Shown one piece after another: positions 48,140 to 56,119 of a stretch of DNA of 64,000 nt. A program made the position numbers and the translations under genes. The notes under the pieces were generated by a model. The model saw nothing but the letters and a program-made list of their open reading frames with translations. It ran no database searches and was not told where the DNA came from. Within the stretch, counting starts at the first letter, position 1. Every line of letters begins with the position of its first letter. Origin of the DNA: JAJCYL01 sp965206015 (lineage in GTDB: Bacteria > Bacteroidota > Bacteroidia > Cytophagales > Cyclobacteriaceae); the NCBI GenBank assembly GCA_965206015.1, contig CBDBIW010000015.1:744001-808000 (forward strand). The letters run 5' to 3'.

Positions 48140-50953
48140 ATGCCAAGAGATTACAATCTCAAGTCGGTCCTAATCATTGGGAGCGGCCCAATTGTCATTG
48201 GTCAAGCTTGCGAGTTTGACTATGCTGGAAGCCAGGCAGCAAGGTCATTAAGAGAAGAAGGAATTGAAGTTACGCTCATCAATTCAAACCCAGCCACCAT
48301 TATGACCGATCCGGTTACGGCTGATAACATTTACTTAAAGCCTCTTACCAAACAATCAATCAGGGAGATTCTCGACAAGCACAAAATTGATGCGGTTTTA
48401 CCCACAATGGGTGGTCAGACTGCATTAAATCTTGCTATAGAGTGTCAAAACGCTGGAATTTGGGAAAAATATGGGGTTGAGTTGATTGGCGTTGACATTG
48501 GGGCAATCGAAACTACAGAAGATCGAGAAAAATTTCGATTGAAGATGAAGGAAATAGGGGTTGGTGTTTGTAAAGGAGAAACTGCTACCTCATTCCTTAC
48601 TGGCAAAGAGATTGCTCAAGAAATCGGATTTCCATTGGTCATCCGACCTTCCTTTACATTGGGAGGAACAGGTGGTGGATTTGTGAATAGCGCGGAAGAA
48701 TTCGATAAGGCATTAAATAGTGGCCTGCAAGCATCTCCAATTCATGAGGTTTTGGTTGAACAAAGTATCATGGGCTGGAAGGAATACGAATTGGAACTCC
48801 TTAGAGATAATGTGGGCAATATTATCATTATCTGCTCTATCGAAAATTTTGACCCAATGGGAATTCACACGGGTGACTCAATTACCGTCGCACCCGCCAT
48901 GACTCTTGCTGACACTGTCTATCAAGAAATGCGGGATTTAGCCAAGACAATGATGAATGCCATTGGCCAATTTGCCGGTGGGTGTAACGTCCAATTCTCA
49001 GCACATCCTGATACTGCTGAAATCATTGGAATTGAAATCAATCCAAGAGTATCAAGGTCATCAGCCCTGGCATCAAAAGCCACCGGTTATCCTATTGCCA
49101 AAATAGCCGCCAAATTGGCTATTGGTTATAACCTGGATGAACTTCAAAATCAGATTACGAAGACTACATCTGCCTTCTTTGAACCAGCTATAGACTATGT
49201 GATTGTCAAAGTTCCTCGCTGGAATTTTGACAAGTTCAAAGGCTCGGACCGCAGCCTCGGTCTTCAAATGAAATCCGTTGGTGAAGCCATGGGAATTGGA
49301 AGAAATTTCCAGGAAGCCTTGCAAAAAGCCTGTCAGTCATTAGAAATTAAAAGAAACGGATTGGGTGCTGACGGTCGTGAATTGAAAGATCAAACTGCTA
49401 TTCTGCATAGTCTCGAACACCCAAGTTGGAATAGATTATTCCACATATATGACGCCTATAAACGGGGTATATCTTCAAAAACAATTCAAAAACTAACCAA
49501 GATTGATCCCTGGTTCTTAAACCAAATAGAGGAAATGATCGATCTGGAAAAAGTGATCGAAAAAGAATCCATTTCTACCATATCCAAAGAATTACTTTCA
49601 GAAGCCAAGAAAAAAGGCTACGCTGACAGACAAGTTGCTCATTTACTTAAATGTCTTGAAAGTGATCTTTATAAGAAAAGAACAGAATATGGAATCCAGC
49701 GAGTTTACAAATTAGTAGACACCTGCGCTGCAGAATTTGAGGCTCAAACGCCTTACTACTACTCCACTTTTGCGGATGAAAATGAATCCATGGTTTCTGA
49801 TAAAAAGAAAATTGTCGTTCTTGGTTCAGGACCAAACAGAATTGGACAGGGAATAGAATTTGACTACTCGTGTGTCCACGGTGTACTGGCTGCAAAAGAA
49901 TGTGGCTACGAGACAATTATGATTAATTGTAATCCCGAAACTGTCTCCACTGATTTCGACGTGGCTGATAAGCTTTATTTCGAACCTGTTTTCTGGGAGC
50001 ACATTTATGATATCATCCAACTTGAAAAACCGGAAGGAGTCATAGTCCAGCTAGGCGGGCAAACAGCCTTAAAACTCGCTGAAAAACTTGAGCGGTATGG
50101 GATCAAAATTTTAGGTACAAGTTATGAGGCATTAGATCTTGCGGAAGATCGCGGTCGATTCTCAGATTTATTGAAGGAACTTAATATCCCCTATCCTGAA
50201 TACGGCACTATTGAAGATGGGGAGTCAGCTGTTGAATTGTCAAAAGTAATTGGATTCCCTCTTCTGGTCCGCCCTTCGTATGTACTAGGTGGTCAAAGTA
50301 TGAAGATCGTAATCAATGAACAGGAGCTTGAGGAACATGTCGTAGATATCTTGAAAGATAAACCAGACGGTGTCATTCTTTTGGACCATTTCCTTGAAGG
50401 AGCAATTGAAGCTGAAGCAGATGCTATTTGTGACGGGGAGGACGTATACATCATTGGCATCATGCAGCATATTGAACCTGCTGGTATACATTCTGGAGAC
50501 TCATATGCCGTATTGCCACCCTATAATTTAGGAGATTTCGTTATTCGTCAAATTGAAGATTATACCAAAAAGATCGCTGTAGCATTGAAAACTGTCGGCG
50601 TAATCAATATTCAATTTGCGATCAAGGATGACAAAGTTTACATCATTGAGGCAAACCCAAGAGCTTCAAGGACGGTTCCTTTTATATGCAAGGCCTATGA
50701 AGAACCGTATATAAATTATGCTGCCAAAATTATGTTAGGTGATAAAAAAGTCAAAGACTTCAATTTCAATCCAAAAAAGGAAGGCTATGCCATTAAGGAG
50801 CCGGTATTTTCTTTCGATAAGTTTCCTAATGTGAACAAAGAGCTTGGCCCTGAGATGAAATCTATAGGGGAATCAATCTATTTTATTGATGACTTGATGG
50901 ATGATTATTTCCTCAAAATTTACAATGAACGTAACTTCTACTTAAGTAGATAA
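48140..50953 (+). CDS. carB: Carbamoyl-phosphate synthase large subunit, short form
   Basis: Makes carbamoyl phosphate for pyrimidines and arginine with the glutaminase subunit CarA. Two homologous ATP-grasp halves are complete: SVLIIGSGPIVIGQACEFDY (9-28) and VVLGSGPNRIGQGIEFDYSC (about 558-577), with IRPSFTLGGTGGGF and VRPSYVLGGQSMKIV. The protein stops at 937 residues, right after LGPEMKSIGESIYFIDDLMD. The E. coli enzyme has about 1073 residues and ends with a methylglyoxal-synthase-like allosteric domain (UMP and ornithine), which is missing here. carA is not in the window. DUF4834 and accD follow. Confidence 0.95.
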   Translation: MPRDYNLKSVLIIGSGPIVIGQACEFDYAGSQAARSLREEGIEVTLINSNPATIMTDPVTADNIYLKPLTKQSIREILDKHKIDAVLPTMGGQTALNLAIECQNAGIWEKYGVELIGVDIGAIETTEDREKFRLKMKEIGVGVCKGETATSFLTGKEIAQEIGFPLVIRPSFTLGGTGGGFVNSAEEFDKALNSGLQASPIHEVLVEQSIMGWKEYELELLRDNVGNIIIICSIENFDPMGIHTGDSITVAPAMTLADTVYQEMRDLAKTMMNAIGQFAGGCNVQFSAHPDTAEIIGIEINPRVSRSSALASKATGYPIAKIAAKLAIGYNLDELQNQITKTTSAFFEPAIDYVIVKVPRWNFDKFKGSDRSLGLQMKSVGEAMGIGRNFQEALQKACQSLEIKRNGLGADGRELKDQTAILHSLEHPSWNRLFHIYDAYKRGISSKTIQKLTKIDPWFLNQIEEMIDLEKVIEKESISTISKELLSEAKKKGYADRQVAHLLKCLESDLYKKRTEYGIQRVYKLVDTCAAEFEAQTPYYYSTFADENESMVSDKKKIVVLGSGPNRIGQGIEFDYSCVHGVLAAKECGYETIMINCNPETVSTDFDVADKLYFEPVFWEHIYDIIQLEKPEGVIVQLGGQTALKLAEKLERYGIKILGTSYEALDLAEDRGRFSDLLKELNIPYPEYGTIEDGESAVELSKVIGFPLLVRPSYVLGGQSMKIVINEQELEEHVVDILKDKPDGVILLDHFLEGAIEAEADAICDGEDVYIIGIMQHIEPAGIHSGDSYAVLPPYNLGDFVIRQIEDYTKKIAVALKTVGVINIQFAIKDDKVYIIEANPRASRTVPFICKAYEEPYINYAAKIMLGDKKVKDFNFNPKKEGYAIKEPVFSFDKFPNVNKELGPEMKSIGESIYFIDDLMDDYFLKIYNERNFYLSR

Positions 50954-50981
50954 GTTATATTAGTAATTCAAAGTTTAGAGA

Positions 50982-51239
50982 ATGTTGAAATTTTTACTGA
51001 TAACATTTTTAGTTGGCTACGTCGTCTTACGGGTTGGCGGATTTATTTTCAAGCTATTCCTATCCGGTCTTGGTAATGGTCAGCGACAAGGTAATTTTAA
51101 TTCTCAATCACGCCAACAGCAACCAAAGCGTAAGGCACCTGGCAGTAACCTAAACATTGATCATGTGCCTGCTGATAACAAAAATCAGGGAAAAAGTTCC
51201 AGAGATGGGGAGTATGTCGATTATGAGGAGATCAAATAA
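50982..51239 (+). CDS. DUF4834 family small membrane protein
   Basis: An 85-residue protein with one N-terminal membrane helix (MLKFLLITFLVGYVVLRVGG, then FIFKLFLSG) and a polar, Gln/Asn/Lys-rich tail ending DGEYVDYEEIK. The helix plus a tail finishing in (G)EYVDYEEIK is the DUF4834 signature of Bacteroidota. Unknown function. It lies 28 bases after carB on the same strand. Confidence 0.85.
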   Translation: MLKFLLITFLVGYVVLRVGGFIFKLFLSGLGNGQRQGNFNSQSRQQQPKRKAPGSNLNIDHVPADNKNQGKSSRDGEYVDYEEIK

Positions 51240-51280
51240 CTCTCAAGGGATTATCCACAAGATTGACCGAAATTAATCCA

Positions 51281-51288
51281 TATCTTTG
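51281..51288 (+). promoter_or_regulatory. Candidate -7 promoter element of accD
   Basis: TATCTTTG matches TAnnTTTG exactly, 18 bases before the accD ATG. A TTGACC is found 15 bases upstream, a shorter spacing than usual. Confidence 0.45.
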
Positions 51289-51306
51289 AAGTTCCAATTC
51301 TAACCT

Positions 51307-52146
51307 ATGGCTTGGTTCACGAGAAAAGAGAAAGGCATTAGTACTCCGACTGCACAAAAGAAAGAAGCACCGGACGGATTATGGTATAAAACTCCTAACG
51401 GAACCATTGTCCACATGAGAGAACTACGTAATAATTGCTATGTAAGCCCCGATGATGGCTACCATGTCAGAATTGGATCCGCTGAATATTTTGAGATTCT
51501 CTTTGACAACAATAAGTTTAATGAGTTTGATGAAAATCTTACTTCCGGAAATCCATTGAATTTTTCAGATTCTAAACCTTACCCTCAAAGGATAATTAAC
51601 ACACAGGAAAAGTCGGGACTGAAAGATGCAGTGAGAACTGCCGTTGGTAAAATGAATGGAAATGATATAGTCGTTGGATGCATGGATTTTGCATTTATTG
51701 GTGGATCTATGGGTTCGGTAGTGGGTGAAAAAATTGCCCGGGGAATTGATTACTCACTAAAAAACAAGATTCCTCTTTTGATGATCTCCAAGTCTGGCGG
51801 AGCGCGAATGATGGAAGCAGGATTTTCATTGATGCAAATGGCGAAAACTTCAGCAAGGCTGGCACTCCTTTCAGAAGCAAAAATACCCTACATATCATTA
51901 CTCACAGATCCTACCACAGGAGGTGTTACAGCCTCATATGCGATGTTAGGAGACTTTAATATTGCAGAACCAGGATCACTAATTGGATTTGCAGGACCAC
52001 GAGTTATCAGGGAAACTATCGGCAAAGACCTCCCCAAGGGATTTCAAAGTGCCGAATTCGTCTTGGAACATGGCTTTCTTGACTTTATCGTCGATCGAAG
52101 AAACCTCAAAAATAAATTGACTAAGCTCTTGAAAATGCTGACTTAG
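51307..52146 (+). CDS. accD: Acetyl-CoA carboxylase carboxyltransferase beta subunit, zinc-finger-less
   Basis: Transfers the carboxyl group from biotin to acetyl-CoA together with AccA. The crotonase-fold core is intact: GCMDFAFIGGSMGSVVGEKI, SKSGGARMMEAGFSLMQMAK, SLLTDPTTGGVTASYAMLGD and GFAGPRVIRETIGKDLP. Canonical AccD starts with a four-cysteine zinc ribbon. Here the equivalent segment reads LWYKTPNGTIVHMRELRNNC YVSPDDGYHVRIG, with only one cysteine, so zinc cannot be bound. The ribbon fold is retained in sequence spacing. The rest of ACC (accB, accC) is 17 kb away. Confidence 0.94.
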   Translation: MAWFTRKEKGISTPTAQKKEAPDGLWYKTPNGTIVHMRELRNNCYVSPDDGYHVRIGSAEYFEILFDNNKFNEFDENLTSGNPLNFSDSKPYPQRIINTQEKSGLKDAVRTAVGKMNGNDIVVGCMDFAFIGGSMGSVVGEKIARGIDYSLKNKIPLLMISKSGGARMMEAGFSLMQMAKTSARLALLSEAKIPYISLLTDPTTGGVTASYAMLGDFNIAEPGSLIGFAGPRVIRETIGKDLPKGFQSAEFVLEHGFLDFIVDRRNLKNKLTKLLKMLT

Positions 52147-52208
52147 TTTGTCCTTATCAACTCTTTCATTCTATTGCCCCGTATACGGGTTAACCAAATA
52201 CCTGCATC

Positions 52209-52373
52209 TTGATATTACTAGACTGGTTCAATGTATTGCTCATAGGTGGTACCCTGCAGGGAATATTCCTAATTCTTACAATCAGTATTAGGCACAACGT
52301 ACCACTTTCTAATCTCGAACCTTTTGACCGTCCAATTCTCAGCCATCCTATTTCTATACGCCGTTTGCAGTGA
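52209..52373 (+). pseudogene. N-terminal remnant of a membrane-linked AraC-type regulator
   Basis: The plus strand reads LILLDWFNVLLIGGTLQGIF, LILTISIRHNVPLSNLEPFD, then drifts to a stop. The opening (FNVLLIGGTLQGIFLxLxL followed by a charged turn) is like the first membrane helix of Bacteroidota AraC-family regulators that have an N-terminal multi-helix membrane domain. No ATG start and no DNA-binding domain remain. The identification is tentative. Confidence 0.35.
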
Positions 52374-52409
52374 TTGAAAAACTAAATGTTCAATCAATTT
52401 AAACGGATC

Positions 52410-52983
52410 ATGAAACATTTTTTATTACCACATTAACAATTTTGAGTTGAGTATTTGTGGGGTCTTTTGCAGTAAATGGCAAAGAAGGACCAAAAGTTAA
52501 ACCGCAGGCAAACCCCAAATTTGGTGAGGAAATGGTTCCCATAATGGAAAACCAAAAGGCTTACACACTGGAAATTCTCGACCAAATGCCAAAAATAAAT
52601 TTGATTACAGGCCAAGTGAGGAAATCAGGTCATTCGCTGAGCTCTTCACGCACATTGAATTGCAACAAAAAGTTTTAAAAGGAGAATTTACGACCCCAGA
52701 ACAGGAATTTCCCGCACTGCAACAACCAGAGAAGTCCCAAATGACCAAACAATCAATTGTGAATTTAGTATCGACTGAATTTGACAATATGATTAATCTC
52801 CTGTCAAATATGACTGGGAAAGATTTAAAGGAATCATTCACGTTCGATTTTATTCCGGGAGTGCCAGTAAAATCTTGTCGTGAAGTTTTCGTGTTTTCAA
52901 GAGATCATTTAACACATCATCGCAGGCAAGCAACTACATATTTGAGAATAAACGGCATTAAACCGGTACAATATAGACCTTGA
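52410..52983 (+). pseudogene. DinB-family protein with signal peptide, frameshifted
   Basis: DinB-like four-helix metalloproteins are putative metal-dependent transferases or hydrolases. Joined across two frames the sequence reads MKHF, FITTLTILS, stop, VFVGSFAVNGKEG, then YTLEILDQMPK, shift, FDYRPSEEIRSFAELFTHIE, LQQKVLKGEFTTPEQEFPAL, NMINLLSNMTGKDLKESF and FSRDHLTHHRRQATTYLRIN. Lesions are a lost T in the T-run at about 52420, a nonsense TGA near 52447 and a lost A in CCAAAAAT near 52590. His residues of the metal site (FTHIE, DHLTHHR) are intact in the sequence. The 3' end is original. Confidence 0.75.
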
Positions 52984-53012
52984 TAATTGAATTTTGATGG
53001 GTTGTTTCTAAA

Positions 53013-53040
53013 AAGCATCGAAAAAATCGATGCTTCTTTT
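53013..53040 (+). terminator. Rho-independent terminator
   Basis: AAGCATCGA (53013-53021) pairs perfectly with TCGATGCTT (53027-53035) around a five-A loop, followed by CTTTTA. It ends the broken dinB unit before prfA. Confidence 0.75.
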
Positions 53041-53108
53041 ATTCTCTTTTTGGTTACATGATTTATTATAATCGAAGGTTTAACTTTACGACAGCTTACA
53101 CATGAGCC

Positions 53109-54182
53109 ATGATCGAGAAGTTAGAAGAGATTAAACAACGTTTTGAAGAGGTCGGTCAATTAATTGTTCAACCTGAGTTGATGTCTGATATGCAGCAATA
53201 TTCGAAGTTGAATAAAGAGTATAAGGATCTCGACAAAATAGTAAAAAAATACGATGAGTTTCTGAAGGTCATCACAGACCTTCAAGGCTCCAAAGACCTG
53301 CTTGCCACTGAAAAAGATCCTGAATTAAGGGAAATGGCCAAGATGGAAATAGACGAGCTTGAGCCAAAAAAAATAATCATTGATGAGGAATTAAAAGAAC
53401 TGCTAATCCCACAAGATCCCAATGACAGTAAAAATGTTATCCTTGAAGTAAGGGGTGGTACTGGGGGTGACGAAGCGGCCATTTTCGCAGGAGATCTCTT
53501 TAGAATGTATCAGTTATTCTCTGAATCACAAGGATGGAAATTGGCTGTTCTGAATGTTAATGAAGGAACCTCTGGAGGGTATAAGGAAATTGTTGCGTCC
53601 GTAATTGGTGAAGACGTATATGCAAAATTGAAATTTGAATCCGGCATTCATCGCGTACAAAGAGTGCCGGCTACAGAAACACAAGGCAGGGTTCACACCT
53701 CGGCAGCAACGGTAGCGATATTGCCAGAGGCTGAAGAGGTAGATGTGCATGTAGACCTGAAAGATGTCAGAAGGGACACTTTTCGGGCATCTGGAGCTGG
53801 AGGACAACATGTAAATAAGACAGAATCAGCTGTTCGCCTGACGCATTTGCCATCCGGATTAGTTGTTGAGTGTCAAGACGGGCGTTCTCAACATCAGAAT
53901 TTTGACAAAGCATTTACGGTTCTGAGGTCAAGGCTTTTCGAAATGGAAACGAAGAAACAACAAACCGAAATTGCGGGACAAAGGAAGTCTATGGTGGGAA
54001 GTGGAGACCGTTCCGATAAGATCAGAACTTATAACTATCCACAAAGTAGAGTAACTGACCATCGCATCGGATATTCAACTCACAGTCTACCTGCCGTAAT
54101 GAATGGTGATTTGGGGGATTTTATAGAACAGCTAAGAATTGCCGGGAATGCCGAGAAAATGAAAGAGGGCAGTGCAGTATAA
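53109..54182 (+). CDS. prfA: Peptide chain release factor 1
   Basis: Terminates translation at UAA and UAG. The 357-residue protein has a coiled N-terminal domain, VILEVRGGTGGDEAAIFAGD, the codon-recognition and hydrolysis parts RVQRVPATETQGRVHTSAAT and SGAGGQHVNKTESAVRL, where GGQ reaches the peptidyl-transferase centre, and the C-terminal RIRTYNYPQSRVTDHR-like segment (KIRTYNYPQSRVTDHRIGYS). The length and motifs are those of RF1, not RF2; no frameshift site is present. Confidence 0.97.
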   Translation: MIEKLEEIKQRFEEVGQLIVQPELMSDMQQYSKLNKEYKDLDKIVKKYDEFLKVITDLQGSKDLLATEKDPELREMAKMEIDELEPKKIIIDEELKELLIPQDPNDSKNVILEVRGGTGGDEAAIFAGDLFRMYQLFSESQGWKLAVLNVNEGTSGGYKEIVASVIGEDVYAKLKFESGIHRVQRVPATETQGRVHTSAATVAILPEAEEVDVHVDLKDVRRDTFRASGAGGQHVNKTESAVRLTHLPSGLVVECQDGRSQHQNFDKAFTVLRSRLFEMETKKQQTEIAGQRKSMVGSGDRSDKIRTYNYPQSRVTDHRIGYSTHSLPAVMNGDLGDFIEQLRIAGNAEKMKEGSAV

Positions 54183-54226
54183 TAAGTGGCCAGTTGTTAA
54201 GTTATAAGTTTGATACGCTGAATCAC

Positions 54227-55621
54227 GTGATCCTACGATACACTCCTGTAATTTCTTTCTTTCTCGCTGTATCCATATTTTCTTGTACTCCAGAACAAGA
54301 AATAATTGATGATTCTCCTGGAAACCAACTACTTCTTTCAACAGACACAGTATTGTTTGACACACTTTTCACAACTGTAGGAAGTGTAACACGGCGCCTA
54401 CGAATTTCAAATAAAAACAAACAAGCCATCAAAATTGCAAATATCAGTTTAACAGGAGGGGCCTCATCTCCTTATAATATTATTGTAAATGGCGACAAAG
54501 GCTTTTCATTTGATGACGTGGTCATTTTTGGTGGAGATAGTCTGCTAATCCTAGTTGAGGTGACAATTGATCCGAGAAATGACGATTTACCATTTCTTGT
54601 CAAGGATTCTATCTCCATTAACCAAGGAAATTTTCAACAGTACGTTAAACTGGTTAGTTGGGGTCAAGACGCCAATCTCTTAAATAATGTTATTCTTAAT
54701 TGCAATGAGACCTGGACTGCGGACCGGCCTTATGTTATTGTCAACAGGGTATTGGTGGATTCACTTTGTAACCTGACAATTGAGAAAGGGGTAAGAGTAT
54801 TATTCGATAACAATGCCTCAATGTTTGTTCAAGGGAGCCTTGAAGTGAAAGGTGATACATCAGAGCAAGTTATTTTCAGAAGTATCAGGAGTGATGGGAT
54901 TTTTGAAAATACGGCTGGCCAATGGGGGGAGATCTCCTTTTTGGTTGGTAGTAAAGGGAACATCATAAATAATGCCATCATTAGCAATGGTCGGGTGGGC
55001 TTAAGGATAGGAACTCCTGATGACGATAATATCCCGGATGTCACCGTCACAAACACAATCATAGAAAATATGTCCGAAGCTGGAATTCTATCCTTCACTT
55101 CAGATATCACTGCCATTAATACGCTAATTTATAATTGTGGATCATATATGACTGGTAATTTCGCTGGAGGGAATTACAATTACTATCACTGCACATTCAC
55201 CAACAATCTCAATGATTTCAGAAGAGATGAAGCATCAGTTATATTTTCAGACAATCTGATTTTATCAGACAATTCCGTACTGACTGATAACCTAAACCTG
55301 GAATTGGTTAACACCATTATTTGGGGTAACCTGGAGGATGAACTTTTGATAAGTCTGAAGGGGCAAACAAACTCTTCATTGGTCATTCAAAATAATGTTA
55401 TTCGATCAACACTGGAGGACTTTGAAACTAACGACAATTTAATTGGACAAGTATTAAACTTCCCGGGATTTATAAGCCCATTCCAACGAGAGTATCAAAT
55501 TGACTCCCTGTCGATAGCAAGAAATACTGGGATTGATATCGGTGTTGCATTTGATATTCGTGGCTTACCGCGAGATGGTCAACCAGACATTGGAGCCTTT
55601 GAAAGAATTGATCCAAAATAA
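54227..55621 (+). CDS. Lipoprotein with right-handed beta-helix
   Basis: I start at the GTG at 54227, giving MILRYTPVISFFLAVSIFSC, a good lipoprotein signal with the cysteine at 20; a TTG at 54194 would add 11 residues. The mature protein of about 445 residues first has an Ig-like part (SVTRRLRISNKNKQAIKIAN, LILVEVTIDPRNDD). Then come repeated parallel-helix strands: LTIEKGVRVLFDNNASMFVQ, LEVKGDTSEQVIFRSIRSDG, IINNAIISNGRVGLRIG, VTNTIIENMSEAGIL, INTLIYNCGSYMTGNFAGG. The end is AFDIRGLPRDGQPDIGAFER, common in cell-surface beta-helix proteins. The substrate is unknown. Confidence 0.82.
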   Translation: MILRYTPVISFFLAVSIFSCTPEQEIIDDSPGNQLLLSTDTVLFDTLFTTVGSVTRRLRISNKNKQAIKIANISLTGGASSPYNIIVNGDKGFSFDDVVIFGGDSLLILVEVTIDPRNDDLPFLVKDSISINQGNFQQYVKLVSWGQDANLLNNVILNCNETWTADRPYVIVNRVLVDSLCNLTIEKGVRVLFDNNASMFVQGSLEVKGDTSEQVIFRSIRSDGIFENTAGQWGEISFLVGSKGNIINNAIISNGRVGLRIGTPDDDNIPDVTVTNTIIENMSEAGILSFTSDITAINTLIYNCGSYMTGNFAGGNYNYYHCTFTNNLNDFRRDEASVIFSDNLILSDNSVLTDNLNLELVNTIIWGNLEDELLISLKGQTNSSLVIQNNVIRSTLEDFETNDNLIGQVLNFPGFISPFQREYQIDSLSIARNTGIDIGVAFDIRGLPRDGQPDIGAFERIDPK

Positions 55622-55623
55622 TC

Positions 55624-56043
55624 ATGACCAACATCCAAAAGAACTTTAGTCTCCCCGCATTTTCACGGGGATTCCATTTAACAACTGATTTGGTCCTTCA
55701 GGAAGTGCCAGAAATGACTGGCACTGATATCGGACTTTTCCAACTTTTTATCAAACACACGTCAGCAAGTCTTACCATCAATGAAAACGCTGACCCAACA
55801 GTAAGGATAGATTTTGAATCTCATTTCAATAAATCGGTCCCGGAAAATGCTCCTTGCTATAAGCATGACTATGAAGGTTCCGATGACATGCCGGCTCATA
55901 TAAAGTCATCATTGCCGGGAAATTCCGTCTCAATCCCCATTACTAAAGGACGGCTTAATCTTGGAACCTGGCAAGGCATCTATCTTTGTGAACATCGCAA
56001 ACAGGGAGGTCCCAGAAAGTTAGTTGTTACAATATTGTCCTGA
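55624..56043 (+). CDS. yjbQ: YjbQ family protein (UPF0047)
   Basis: A 139-residue protein of the YjbQ family, for which a secondary thiamine-phosphate synthase activity has been reported in relatives. The signatures are FIKHTSASLTINENADPTVR, then HDYEGSDDMPAHIKSSLPGN, and TKGRLNLGTWQGIYLCEHRK, with the conserved His and Asp at a phosphate- or metal-binding site. It starts three bases after the beta-helix lipoprotein stop, so the two are likely co-transcribed. Confidence 0.92.
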   Translation: MTNIQKNFSLPAFSRGFHLTTDLVLQEVPEMTGTDIGLFQLFIKHTSASLTINENADPTVRIDFESHFNKSVPENAPCYKHDYEGSDDMPAHIKSSLPGNSVSIPITKGRLNLGTWQGIYLCEHRKQGGPRKLVVTILS

Positions 56044-56119
56044 CAAAATCCATTGTAATTCAAATTAGGCCGCAATTTTTGCAACTTTGCCCGTTTATAA
56101 TACCGAAAATCTGTTTTTG

